From: Paraburkholderia sp. SG-MS1
GTDB lineage: Bacteria > Pseudomonadota > Gammaproteobacteria > Burkholderiales > Burkholderiaceae
Length of the DNA stretch: 50,152 nucleotides
Reading direction: 5' to 3'
NCBI RefSeq assembly: GCF_012275575.1
Contig: NZ_NPIH01000280.1
Span: 14,628-64,779 of the forward strand
Shown: positions 1-8,207 of the stretch, piece after piece
How the letters are laid out: each line of letters opens with the position of its first letter
Numbering within the stretch: the first letter of the stretch is position 1
Notes under the pieces: model-generated
What the model saw: the letters and a program-made list of their open reading frames with translations, nothing else
Told to the model about the DNA's origin: nothing
Database searches by the model: none
Position numbers and translations under genes: made by a program

Positions 1-299
1 TCCTCGACGCCTTTCCCGGCGCCCCTCGTGGCGGCTTTGCCGGCGGACTTCGGCGTGGACTTGCCGGCGGGCTTGTCACCGAAGGGGTCGGCCGCGCCGA
101 ACGGTGCCGTCGCGCCGGGTGATCCTGGGGATTTATCGTCGGCTAGGTCCTCTTCCCGCGCGTCCTTTTCGCTCGCCGGCGTCGCGCCCGCCCCGACCTC
201 GCTCACCTGCTGCGCCGCGTTGCCTCGCGCGACGCGGCGCTTCGGTTCGGCGCTCACTTCATCGGTAGCGGAGGGCAAACGGCGGTCGGACAAAGGCAT
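1..299 (-). CDS. recG: Probable RecG helicase, N-terminal end only (runs off the window)
   Basis: A leftward reading frame starts with ATG at 299 and stays open to base 1, giving about 99 residues. All of it is low-complexity, rich in Ala, Lys, Gly, Pro and Asp (for example DPFGDKPAGKSTPKSAGKAA), and no helicase motif lies inside the window. The name comes from context: in Burkholderia genomes recG is normally divergent from queA, and RecG proteins of this family carry a variable Ala/Pro/Lys-rich extension before the wedge domain. RecG is an ATP-dependent DNA translocase that remodels stalled forks and Holliday junctions. The opposite strand also has an open frame (28-504), but it overlaps the true queA start and looks like a shadow. 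Identity is inferred; the presence of a leftward CDS is better supported. Confidence 0.5.
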   Translation of the reverse strand, partial: MPLSDRRLPSATDEVSAEPKRRVARGNAAQQVSEVGAGATPASEKDAREEDLADDKSPGSPGATAPFGAADPFGDKPAGKSTPKSAGKAATRGAGKGVE

Positions 300-458
300 G
301 GGCTGCTTCGCAAGTACAATATCGGCTGTCAAAGGGTTCGCCGCCGACGGGTTCACCGCAGGCGCGTGGGCTAGCGGGCCGCTCTGGCGTCCCGCAATCA
401 TAGCCGCCCGGCTCCGGCTTCGGCTCAATTCAGTCCCAATTCGCATCCAGTCGTTCGC

Positions 459-1514
459 ATGTTTACGCTTTCCGATTTCGATTTCGATCTGCCGCCCGAG
501 CTGATCGCGCAAGTGGCGCTGCCCGAGCGCAGCGCCAGCCGTCTGCTCGAGGTGGACAACACCGGCGGCGCCGATGCCGCGCGTCTGATCGACCGCCGCT
601 TCGCCGAGTTGCCCGAGTGCATCGCGCCCGGCGATCTGCTGGTCTTCAACGATACCAAAGTCCTGAAGGCGCGCTTCCTCGGCCAGAAGGCCAGTGGCGG
701 CAAGGTCGAGGTGCTGGTGGAGCGCCTCACCGGCGAGCGCACGGCACTCGCGCAGATTCGCGCGAGCAAGAGCCCGCAGCCGGGCACCACGATCCGTCTC
801 GCGGACACGTTCGACGTCACCGTCGGCGAGCGGGTCGAGCCTTTCTACACGCTGCATTTCCCGGACGACTGCCTGACGCTGATCGAGCAGTTCGGCCGGC
901 TGCCGCTGCCGCCGTACATCGAACACGATCCCGACTCGACCGACGAGACCCGCTACCAGACCGTGTTCGCGCAGAATCCCGGCGCGGTCGCGGCTCCCAC
1001 CGCCGGCCTGCATTTCGACGACGCGCTGCTCGCGCGACTCGACGCTCGCGGCGTGGAACGCGCGACACTGACGCTGCACGTCGGCGCGGGCACGTTCCAG
1101 CCGGTGCGGGTCGAGAATCTCGCCGAGCACAAGATGCACAGCGAGTGGTATCACCTGCCGCAGTCGCTCGCCGACAGGATCGCGGCGACCAAGGCGCGCG
1201 GCAATCGCGTGATCGCGGTGGGCACGACGTCGATGCGCGCGCTCGAAGCCGCCGCGCGCGACGCCGAAGCTGCCGGCCGGCTGCTCGCCGCCGCCAGCAC
1301 GGAGACGGACATTTTCATCACGCCGGGCTACCCATTCCGCGTGGTCGACCGGCTGGTCACGAATTTCCATTTGCCGAAGTCGACGTTGCTGATGCTGGTA
1401 TCGGCGTTCGCCGGCGTCGGGACGATTCGCGCGGCGTACCGTCATGCGATCGAAGCGCGCTACCGGTTCTTCAGTTACGGCGATGCGATGCTGCTCACGC
1501 GCCGCGACGTCTGA
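459..1514 (+). CDS. queA: S-adenosylmethionine:tRNA ribosyltransferase-isomerase QueA
   Basis: QueA moves the ribosyl part of S-adenosylmethionine onto preQ1 at position 34 of GUN-anticodon tRNAs, making epoxyqueuosine. The 351-residue product is close to the usual length of about 350. It begins MFTLSDFDFDLPPELIAQ and contains conserved family blocks such as VFNDTKVLKAR, the PTAGLHF segment, LHVGAGTFQPV, the AVGTTSMRALE block and TNFHLPKSTLLMLVSAF. The ATG at 459 gives the canonical N-terminus, although no strong Shine-Dalgarno sequence precedes it. It is followed by tgt, the enzyme acting earlier in the same pathway, as in the classical queA-tgt-yajC-secD-secF cluster. A stem-loop at 1552-1575 separates queA from tgt, so read-through may be partial. 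Confidence 0.97.
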   Translation: MFTLSDFDFDLPPELIAQVALPERSASRLLEVDNTGGADAARLIDRRFAELPECIAPGDLLVFNDTKVLKARFLGQKASGGKVEVLVERLTGERTALAQIRASKSPQPGTTIRLADTFDVTVGERVEPFYTLHFPDDCLTLIEQFGRLPLPPYIEHDPDSTDETRYQTVFAQNPGAVAAPTAGLHFDDALLARLDARGVERATLTLHVGAGTFQPVRVENLAEHKMHSEWYHLPQSLADRIAATKARGNRVIAVGTTSMRALEAAARDAEAAGRLLAAASTETDIFITPGYPFRVVDRLVTNFHLPKSTLLMLVSAFAGVGTIRAAYRHAIEARYRFFSYGDAMLLTRRDV

Positions 1515-1551
1515 AACAGCCTGGCCGTTTTGAAGTTTTTGCAGTTCCCGG

Positions 1552-1575
1552 GCCGCCGCGAATGTTCGCGGCGGC
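1552..1575 (+). terminator. GC-rich stem-loop after queA, possible terminator or attenuator
   Basis: A perfect 11-bp inverted repeat (GCCGCCGCGAA, 2-nt centre TG, TTCGCGGCGGC) lies 38 bases after the queA stop. The bases that follow (ATTTCAACGTTT) are only moderately T-rich, so strong intrinsic termination is uncertain. It may instead stabilise the queA 3' end or separate queA and tgt expression. Confidence 0.45.
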
Positions 1576-1606
1576 ATTTCAACGTTTGGGGCTGTCGATC
1601 AGAGTC

Positions 1607-1630
1607 AGCGCTTTAGCGCTTTAGCGCTTT
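1607..1630. repeat. Three tandem copies of the 8-mer AGCGCTTT
   Basis: AGCGCTTT occurs at 1607-1614, 1615-1622 and 1623-1630 in the queA-tgt spacer. Each unit contains the self-complementary AGCGCT, so the tract can pair with itself in several registers. It could be a simple slippage-prone repeat; no protein-binding role is evident. Confidence 0.8.
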
Positions 1631-1713
1631 CCCGGTCCCATGCAGAATCACCAACCCGAAGTCCGTTTCAACATTCGCGCCGGACTGTTTTCCGGTAGCC
1701 CAGGAGTTACTCA

Positions 1714-2904
1714 ATGACCCTCGGTCATCAATCGCAAGAGACCACCACCGAGCGCCCCGCCAACGGCCTCCAATTCGAACTGCTCGGCACCGACGGCCAG
1801 GCGCGCCGCGGGCGCGTCACGCTGAATCACGGTGTGGTGGAAACGCCGATCTTCATGCCGGTCGGCACCTACGGCACGGTGAAGGCGGTCCAGCCGCGCG
1901 AACTGGAAGAAATGCACGCGCAGATCATTCTGGGCAACACCTTCCACCTGTGGTTGCGCCCCGGTCTTGAAACCATCGAAGCGCACGGCGGTCTGCACGG
2001 CTTCATGGGCTGGAAGAAGCCGATCCTGACCGACTCCGGCGGCTTCCAGGTGTTTTCGCTCGGCGATCTGCGCAAGATCACCGAAGACGGCGTCACGTTC
2101 GCGTCGCCGATCAACGGCGACAAGCTGTTCCTGTCGCCGGAAGTGTCGATGCAGGTTCAGAAGGTGCTGAACTCGGACATCGTCATGCAGTTCGACGAAT
2201 GCACGCCGTACGCGACCAACAACGTGCCGACCTCGCACAAAGACGCGGCCGACTCGATGCGCATGTCGATGCGCTGGGCGCAACGCTCGATCGACGAGTT
2301 CAAGCGGCTCGACAATCCGAACGCGCTGTTCGGCATCGTCCAGGGCGGCATGTTCGAGGACCTGCGCGACGAGTCGCTCGCGGGTTTAGCGGAAATGGAC
2401 TTCCACGGCCTCGCGATCGGCGGGCTGTCGGTCGGCGAGCCGAAGGAAGACATGATGCGCGTGCTGAACCACATCGGCCCGAAGCTGCCGGCCGACAAGC
2501 CGCACTACCTGATGGGCGTCGGCACGCCGGAAGATCTGGTGGCCGGGGTCGCTGCCGGCGTCGACATGTTCGACTGCGTGATGCCGACCCGCAACGCGCG
2601 CAACGGCTGGCTCTTCACCCGTTTCGGCGACATCAAGATCCGCAACGCCACGCACAGGAACTCGCTGCGCCCGCTCGACGAGCAATGCGGCTGCTACACC
2701 TGCCGCAATTTCACGCGCGGTTATCTGCATCACCTGCACCGTGTCGGCGAAATCCTCGGCGCCCAGTTGAACACGATCCACAACCTGCACTACTACCTCG
2801 AACTGATGCAGGAAATGCGTGACGCGATCGACGCGAAGATGTTCGAGCCGTTCCGCAAACGCTTCCACGAGAACCGCGCGCGGGGCGTCGAACAGGCGCC
2901 TTGA
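1714..2904 (+). CDS. tgt: Queuine/preQ1 tRNA-guanine transglycosylase
   Basis: Tgt swaps guanine 34 of tRNAs with GUN anticodons for preQ1, the step before QueA. The 396-residue protein is a TIM barrel. LTDSGGFQVFSL carries the conserved Asp of the base-binding site, GIVQGG and GGLSVGEPKE form the substrate pocket, and VDMFDCVMPTRNARNG holds the nucleophilic Asp. A zinc site appears as CGCYTC followed by a downstream His. The start is ATG 1714, with AGGAG at 1702-1706 at good spacing. About 20 N-terminal residues (MTLGHQSQETTTERPANG) precede the conserved core, slightly longer than in Escherichia coli. It sits between queA and yajC on the same strand. Confidence 0.97.
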   Translation: MTLGHQSQETTTERPANGLQFELLGTDGQARRGRVTLNHGVVETPIFMPVGTYGTVKAVQPRELEEMHAQIILGNTFHLWLRPGLETIEAHGGLHGFMGWKKPILTDSGGFQVFSLGDLRKITEDGVTFASPINGDKLFLSPEVSMQVQKVLNSDIVMQFDECTPYATNNVPTSHKDAADSMRMSMRWAQRSIDEFKRLDNPNALFGIVQGGMFEDLRDESLAGLAEMDFHGLAIGGLSVGEPKEDMMRVLNHIGPKLPADKPHYLMGVGTPEDLVAGVAAGVDMFDCVMPTRNARNGWLFTRFGDIKIRNATHRNSLRPLDEQCGCYTCRNFTRGYLHHLHRVGEILGAQLNTIHNLHYYLELMQEMRDAIDAKMFEPFRKRFHENRARGVEQAP

Positions 2905-2908
2905 CGGG

Positions 2909-2949
2909 TGCGGCGCGCGGATTCAACCGAAGAATCCACGCGCCGCGCA
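2909..2949 (+). terminator. Imperfect hairpin after tgt, possible terminator
   Basis: An inverted repeat pairs TGCGGCGCGCGGATTC (2909-2924) with GAATCCACGCGCCGC just downstream, with a single mismatch. It starts four bases after the tgt stop. There is no T-run after it, so it is either a rho-assisted end or a 3'-stabilising stem. Confidence 0.4.
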
Positions 2950-3044
2950 TCGAAAACCTTACAATCTACTTTCGCAGACGGCGTAAAAAGGCTTAAACGG
3001 TTGATCGCAAAGCCGATTCGCCGCGCCGTCGCGCATCAGGCCGG

Positions 3045-3053
3045 TGGTAGAAT
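3045..3053 (+). promoter_or_regulatory. Extended -10 promoter element upstream of yajC
   Basis: TGgTAGAAT (TG at 3045-3046, hexamer at 3048-3053) fits the extended -10 form and lies about 48 bases before the yajC start. No convincing -35 hexamer is present at 16-18 bases. The element overlaps a small stem (GCCGGT 3040-3045 with ACCGGC 3055-3060) followed by seven Ts (3064-3070), so the stretch could also act as a weak terminator for tgt transcription. Confidence 0.4.
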
Positions 3054-3100
3054 AACCGGCTGATTTTTTTGATCGTTTGACTGATAACGGAGAGACCAAC

Positions 3101-3430
3101 GTGTCGTTCATTTCCAATGCCTTTGCCCAAGGCACAGCAACAGGTGGCATTGAATCGAACCTGATGAGCTTCCTGCCGCTGATCCTGATGTTCGGCGTGC
3201 TGTACTTCATCATGATTCGCCCGCAAATGAAGCGCCAGAAGGAGCACCGCAACATGCTCGCCGCCATGGCCAAGGGCGACGAAGTGGTGACGAACGGCGG
3301 CATCGTCGGCAAGGTGACCAAGGTGGGTGAGGCTTACGTCGGCGTCGAAATCTCGGAAGGCACGGAAATCACCGTGCAGAAAGCGTCGATCACGACGATT
3401 CTCCCGAAGGGCACGATCAAGTCGCTGTAA
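3101..3430 (+). CDS. yajC: Sec translocon accessory subunit YajC
   Basis: YajC is a small inner-membrane protein that forms a subcomplex with SecD and SecF at the SecYEG channel. The product has 109 residues if GTG 3101 is the start (VSFISNAFAQ...). GGAGAG at 3089-3094 is well placed for this GTG. An upstream in-frame TTG at 3077 would place the ribosome-binding site inside the gene and is less likely. A single transmembrane helix (LMSFLPLILMFGVLYFIMI) is followed by the hallmark RPQMKRQKEH and a small basic cytoplasmic domain with KGDEVVTNGGIVGKV. secD follows after 117 bases on the same strand. Confidence 0.95.
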   Translation: MSFISNAFAQGTATGGIESNLMSFLPLILMFGVLYFIMIRPQMKRQKEHRNMLAAMAKGDEVVTNGGIVGKVTKVGEAYVGVEISEGTEITVQKASITTILPKGTIKSL

Positions 3431-3547
3431 GGCCTGCTCTCTCGCGTCCGGCGCGGCCTCGCCGGCGATTCACGCCACCCTGTGCTGAACCACCCGCGCT
3501 CATCGCCGGACGCATCGCTTCCAAGCCAACCTCCCGTTGGACCACTC

Positions 3548-5596
3548 ATGAATCGCTACCCCCTCTGGAAATATGCCGTGATGCTGGTGGCTCTGGTCAT
3601 CGGCCTCGTGTACACGCTGCCCAACCTGTTCGGCGAAGCGCCGGCGGTGCAGGTGTCGAGCGGCAAGGCAACGGTCAGGCTCGACTCGACCACGCTGGCT
3701 GCGGTCGAAGCCGCGCTCGCCGCCAATCAGATCAAGCCCACCGCCGTCACGTTCGACAATTCGACGACCAACACGAACATTCGGGTGCGTCTGACGGACA
3801 CCGACACGCAATTGCGCGTCAAGGATCTGCTGCAGAAAACGCTGAACAGCGATCCGACCGATCCGCAGTTCATCGTGGCGCTGAACCTGCAAAGCGCATC
3901 GCCCACCTGGCTCTCGGCGCTGCACGCGCTGCCCATGTACCTCGGTCTCGATCTGCGCGGCGGTGTGCACTTCCTGCTGCAAGTGGACATGGCCGGCGCG
4001 CTCAACAAGAAGCTCGACTCGGACGCCTCGGACGTGCGCACGCTGCTGCGCGACAACAACGTGCGCGACGGCGGCGTGAATCGCGTGGGCCAGTCGGTGG
4101 TGGTCAATCTGGCCGACCAGGCCACGGCGGACGCGGCGCTCAAGCTGCTCGGCCGCGGCATCAGCGAACTCCAGTGGGCCTCGCAGGCGGGCCAGGACGG
4201 CGGTGTGCAACTGGTCGGCACGTTCACGCCGGCGGTGCAACGCGCCGTGCAGGACGCCGCGCTCAAGCAGAACATCACCACGCTGCATAACCGCGTGAAC
4301 GAACTCGGCGTGGCCGAGCCGGTGATCCAGCAGCAAGGCGCGGACCGCATCGTCGTCGAACTGCCGGGCGTGCAGGACACGGCGAAGGCGAAGGACATCA
4401 TCGGCCGCACGGCGACGCTCGAAGCGCGCCTGGCCGACCCGGTCAACACGCATCCAAAGCCGTCCGACCCTGTGCCGCCGGGCGACGAACTGTTCACCCA
4501 GGGCAACCAGACGCCGGTGCTGCTGCGCAAGCAGGTCATCTTCACGGGCGACCGGATCATCGACGCGTCGGCGGGCTTCGACGAACATCAGCGTCCTTCC
4601 GTCAGCCTGCGCCTCGACTCGGCCGGCGGCCGCGCGCTGCGCAGCGTGTCGCGCGACAACATCGGCAAGCCGATGGCGATGGTGCTGTTCGAGCGTGGCA
4701 AGGGTGAAGTGCTGACGGTGGCGACCATCCAGTCGGAACTGGGCGACCGCTTCCAGATCACCGGCCAGCCCACCCCGCAAGCCGCCGCCGACCTCGCGTT
4801 GCTGCTGCGCGCCGGGTCGCTCGCCGCGCCGATGGAAATCATCGAAGAACGCACGATCGGCCCGAGCCTCGGCGCCGATAACATCAAGAAGGGTTTCCAC
4901 TCGGTGGTGTGGGGCTTCGCGGCGATCGCCGTGTTCATGATCGCGTACTACATGCTGTTCGGCGTGATCTCGATGATCGGTCTGTCGGTCAACCTGCTGC
5001 TGCTGATCGCGGTGCTGTCGATGCTGCAGGCCACGCTCACCTTGCCCGGCATCGCCGCTATCGCGCTCGCGCTAGGTATGGCGATCGACGCGAACGTGCT
5101 GATCAACGAACGCGTGCGTGAAGAACTGCGCAACGGCGCGCCGCCGCAACTGGCGATCCAGAACGGCTACGCGCATGCGTGGGCGACGATTCTCGACTCG
5201 AACGTCACCACGCTGATCGCCGGCCTCGCACTGCTCGCGTTTGGCTCCGGCCCGGTGCGCGGCTTCGCGATGGTTCACTGTATCGGCATTCTGACGTCGA
5301 TGTTCTCGGCGGTGTTCTTCTCGCGCGGTATTGTCAACCTCTGGTACGGCGGCAAGAAGAAACTGAAGTCGCTGGCGATCGGCCAGGTGTGGCGTCCGGA
5401 AACAGCGCCCGCGGGCTCGGGCGCTTACCTCGGCAATAGCGACGCTGACACCGGCAGCGCGCAAGCCGTCGCCAAGGCTGCGGCGAAGCCCAAGACGCCT
5501 GCAGGGGCGCAAGCGCGCGCCGGCAAGCCGACCGTGCGCCGCCGCAATGCGTCGGGTTCCTCGAACACGCCGCAGAAACCGGGTTCATCCCGCTGA
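3548..5596 (+). CDS. secD: Protein translocase subunit SecD
   Basis: SecD, with SecF, uses the proton motive force to complete protein export on the periplasmic side of SecYEG. From ATG 3548 the product is 682 residues, longer than the Escherichia coli protein (about 615). It shows an N-terminal membrane helix (YAVMLVALVIGLVYTLPNLF), the conserved LGLDLRGGVHFLL motif, a large periplasmic P1 domain, and five C-terminal helices with ALGMAIDANVLINERVREE. After the last helix comes a tail of about 75 residues rich in Ala, Lys and Pro, probably disordered and cytoplasmic. Reading is also open from 3482, but those extra residues do not resemble SecD. secF starts 18 bases downstream. Confidence 0.97.
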   Translation: MNRYPLWKYAVMLVALVIGLVYTLPNLFGEAPAVQVSSGKATVRLDSTTLAAVEAALAANQIKPTAVTFDNSTTNTNIRVRLTDTDTQLRVKDLLQKTLNSDPTDPQFIVALNLQSASPTWLSALHALPMYLGLDLRGGVHFLLQVDMAGALNKKLDSDASDVRTLLRDNNVRDGGVNRVGQSVVVNLADQATADAALKLLGRGISELQWASQAGQDGGVQLVGTFTPAVQRAVQDAALKQNITTLHNRVNELGVAEPVIQQQGADRIVVELPGVQDTAKAKDIIGRTATLEARLADPVNTHPKPSDPVPPGDELFTQGNQTPVLLRKQVIFTGDRIIDASAGFDEHQRPSVSLRLDSAGGRALRSVSRDNIGKPMAMVLFERGKGEVLTVATIQSELGDRFQITGQPTPQAAADLALLLRAGSLAAPMEIIEERTIGPSLGADNIKKGFHSVVWGFAAIAVFMIAYYMLFGVISMIGLSVNLLLLIAVLSMLQATLTLPGIAAIALALGMAIDANVLINERVREELRNGAPPQLAIQNGYAHAWATILDSNVTTLIAGLALLAFGSGPVRGFAMVHCIGILTSMFSAVFFSRGIVNLWYGGKKKLKSLAIGQVWRPETAPAGSGAYLGNSDADTGSAQAVAKAAAKPKTPAGAQARAGKPTVRRRNASGSSNTPQKPGSSR

Positions 5597-5614
5597 GTCC
5601 CGGAGAACAAGACC

Positions 5615-6565
5615 ATGGAATTTTTCCGTTTTCGCAAAGACATTCCGTTCATGCAGCGTGCGTTGATCTTCAACGCAATCTCGCTGCTGACGTTCCTTGC
5701 CGCTGTGTTCTTCCTCGTGCATCGCGGGCTGCACCTGTCGGTGGAGTTCACCGGCGGCACCGTGATCGAAGTGCAGTATCCGGGCGCCGCGCCGCTTGAT
5801 CCGGTGCGCGGCACGCTGGCCAAACTCGGCTACGCGGACGCCCAGGTGCAGAACTTCGGCACCTCGCGCGACGTGCTGATCCGTCTGCCGCTCAAGCAGG
5901 GCTACACGTCGGCGCAACAGAGCGATCAGGTGATGACCGCGCTGAAGGCCGAGACGCCGCAGGTCCAATTGCAGCGCGTCGAGTTCGTCGGCCCGCAGGT
6001 CGGCAAGGAACTCGCCACCGACGGCCTGCTCGCCCTCGCCTGCGTGGTGATCGGCATCGTGATCTACCTGTCTTTCCGCTTCGAATGGAAGTACGCGGTG
6101 GCCGGCGTGATCGCGAACTTGCACGACGTGGTGATCATTCTCGGCTTCTTCGCGTTCTTCCAGTGGGAGTTCTCGTTGTCGGTCCTGGCCGCGGTGCTCG
6201 CGGTGCTCGGCTATTCGGTGAACGAATCGGTCGTTATCTTCGACCGGATTCGCGAGACCTTCCGCCGTGAACGCAAGATGACCGTGATCGAGGTGATCAA
6301 CCATGCGATCACCAGCACGATGTCGCGAACCATCATCACGCACGGTTGTACGCAGATGATGGTGCTGTCGATGTTCCTGTTCGGCGGCCCGACGCTGCAC
6401 TACTTCGCATTGGCGCTGACGGTCGGTATTCTGTTCGGTATCTATTCGTCGGTGTTCGTCGCGGCCGCGCTCGCGATGTGGCTGGGGGTGAAGCGCGAAG
6501 ATCTGGTGAAGGACAAGAAGGAACGCACCGATCCGAACGATCCGAACGCAGGCGCGCAAGTCTGA
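5615..6565 (+). CDS. secF: Protein translocase subunit SecF
   Basis: SecF is the partner of SecD in proton-driven late-stage export. The 316-residue protein has an N-terminal helix (RALIFNAISLLTFLAAVFFLV), the SVEFTGGTVIEVQ motif, a short periplasmic domain and five C-terminal helices including VLGYSVNESVVIFDRIRE, the SecF counterpart of the SecD ion-path motif. GGAGA lies just before the ATG at 5615. It is the last gene of the yajC-secD-secF unit and is followed by a strong terminator at 6599-6629. Confidence 0.97.
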   Translation: MEFFRFRKDIPFMQRALIFNAISLLTFLAAVFFLVHRGLHLSVEFTGGTVIEVQYPGAAPLDPVRGTLAKLGYADAQVQNFGTSRDVLIRLPLKQGYTSAQQSDQVMTALKAETPQVQLQRVEFVGPQVGKELATDGLLALACVVIGIVIYLSFRFEWKYAVAGVIANLHDVVIILGFFAFFQWEFSLSVLAAVLAVLGYSVNESVVIFDRIRETFRRERKMTVIEVINHAITSTMSRTIITHGCTQMMVLSMFLFGGPTLHYFALALTVGILFGIYSSVFVAAALAMWLGVKREDLVKDKKERTDPNDPNAGAQV

Positions 6566-6598
6566 TCCTGTCGTAGTGGCGTACTTCGGCACCCATGC

Positions 6599-6629
6599 AA
6601 AAGGCCGGTTCATTCTGAACCGGCCTTTT
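6599..6629. terminator. Bidirectional intrinsic terminator between secF and the MFS gene
   Basis: A 13-bp perfect stem (AAAAGGCCGGTTC, loop ATTCT, GAACCGGCCTTTT) has A/T ends on both sides, so it can stop transcription in either direction. It sits between convergent secF and the leftward transporter gene. Confidence 0.88.
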
Positions 6630-6649
6630 GCGTTTACCGCCGCGTCGCC

Positions 6650-7927
6650 TCAGCGAAACCCAAGCTTGCGACGTGCTGCCATCAACGCGACGAGGCTCAC
6701 CGCCGCGGCAAAAATCAGGTAGTAGCTCGGCGCCGCCTTCGAGCCCGTGGCGCTGATCAGCCACGCGATGATGAACGGCCCGAAGCCGCCGAAGATCGTC
6801 ACGGCAATGTTATACGCGAGCGACATGCCGGTCGTGCGCGTCTGCACCGGGAACATCTCCGACAGCAAACCCGGCAGCGCCGCGAAGTACCCCGTCATCA
6901 GGAAACCGAACACGATCTGCATCGCCATCAGCGTGCCGAAGCTCGGATGCGCGACCAGATACAGAAAGGCCGGATAGATCAGCACGAGCAGCAGCAGCGC
7001 CGGCACCAGCATGATCGTGGTGCGCCCATGCCGGTCCGACAGATGACCGACCAGCGGTGAGAACACCATCTGGATCACGCCGGTCAGCGCGATCGCCGAG
7101 AACGCGACCGACGGCGCCAGTCCCAGCTGCTTCACGCCATAAGTCGGCATGAACAGCACCAGATACGTCGACACGGTGCCGAGCACCACCACGCCGATCG
7201 CGATCACGAGCCGCAGCTTCTGGCTCGCAAAGGTGTCGCGCAGCGGCGTCGTAGTGGTTTCGGCCGCGAGGAATTCGGGCGTCTCGTCGAGTTTCGTGCG
7301 GATGTACCAGGCGACCGGCCCGATCAGCAGACCGAAGAAGAACGGCACGCGCCAGCCCCACGACGCCATCTGTTCCGGCGCCAGCGAACCGGTGAGCAGC
7401 ACGCCGAAGCCGGCGGCCAGCAGCGTCGTGAGTCCCTGGCTCGCCACCTGCCAGCTCGCGAAGAAACCGCGCCGCGCCGGCACATGCTCGGCGAGAAACG
7501 CGGTCGCGCTGCCGAATTCGCCGCCCGCCGAGAAGCCCTGCATCAGACGCGCGATCACGAGAATCAACGGCGCGGCGAGGCCGATGCTCTGATAGGTCGG
7601 CAGGACCGCGATGATCAGCGTGCCGCCCATCATCAGCAGGATCGACAGCGTGAGCGCGGCCTTGCGGCCGGCGCGATCCGCGTACGCGCCGATCACGATC
7701 GCCCCGAGCGGCCGCATGAAGAACGACACGCCGAAGGTGCCGAGCGTCAGCAGTAGCGAGACCGTGTCGTTACCGGCCGGAAAAAACAGCTTCGCGATGG
7801 TGACCGCGAAAAAGCCGTACACCACCAGATCGAACCATTCCAGCGCATTGCCGATCGAGGCGGCGATCACCGCGCGCCACGAACTCTGCCGGCTTCCCGC
7901 GAGGCTTGCTGCGGTCGTTGCATTCAT
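6650..7927 (-). CDS. MFS transporter of the metabolite:H+ symporter (MHS) family
   Basis: This 425-residue, 12-helix permease resembles the proton-coupled carboxylate and compatible-solute symporters ProP, KgtP, ShiA and the citrate carriers. The N-terminal GNALEWFDLVVYGFFA is an MHS signature. The loop 2-3 MFS motif is visible as GAYADRAGRKA, and ARLMQGFSAGGEFG matches helix 5 of the family. WGWRVPFFFG and the short amphipathic ETPEF stretch are also typical. The substrate cannot be read from sequence; a dicarboxylate, citrate or aromatic acid would be plausible. GGAG lies a few bases before ATG 7927. It appears monocistronic, ending at the shared terminator at 6599-6629. Confidence 0.9.
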   Translation of the reverse strand: MNATTAASLAGSRQSSWRAVIAASIGNALEWFDLVVYGFFAVTIAKLFFPAGNDTVSLLLTLGTFGVSFFMRPLGAIVIGAYADRAGRKAALTLSILLMMGGTLIIAVLPTYQSIGLAAPLILVIARLMQGFSAGGEFGSATAFLAEHVPARRGFFASWQVASQGLTTLLAAGFGVLLTGSLAPEQMASWGWRVPFFFGLLIGPVAWYIRTKLDETPEFLAAETTTTPLRDTFASQKLRLVIAIGVVVLGTVSTYLVLFMPTYGVKQLGLAPSVAFSAIALTGVIQMVFSPLVGHLSDRHGRTTIMLVPALLLLVLIYPAFLYLVAHPSFGTLMAMQIVFGFLMTGYFAALPGLLSEMFPVQTRTTGMSLAYNIAVTIFGGFGPFIIAWLISATGSKAAPSYYLIFAAAVSLVALMAARRKLGFR

Positions 7928-8136
7928 CCAGATCTCCAGTTCGCGCGAAATATTGTTTGATGCGGGCGCGCTACGCCCGATGCGGCCGAACCCGATGCGC
8001 GCATCACCGGTTCGGTGCCAGCGCTCTATTTAACTGGAAAATAAATCCGGCGCGAGCGGCAAATTGGATGCAGCGCCGCATGAGGCTTCACGGCGGATCG
8101 CGCAAAGCACCGGCGGATGACGGACAGGGCAAGAAA

Positions 8137-8169
8137 AAACCGCTTCGTCGCAAAGCGACGAAGCGGTTT
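8137..8169 (-). terminator. Intrinsic terminator of the cytochrome b561-yceI operon
   Basis: A perfect 15-bp stem (AAACCGCTTCGTCGC with a 3-nt loop) is followed, on the minus strand, by a run of T residues. It lies about 40 bases past the stop of the last yceI gene. Confidence 0.9.
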
Positions 8170-8207
8170 CCTGTGTTGCGGCGCGACGGCAGCGCAGATC
8201 GAAACGC

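Noticed and set aside
28..504. A 158-codon plus-strand frame before queA
   Set aside because: Ser/Ala-rich, overlaps the queA start, and lies opposite the better-supported leftward frame.
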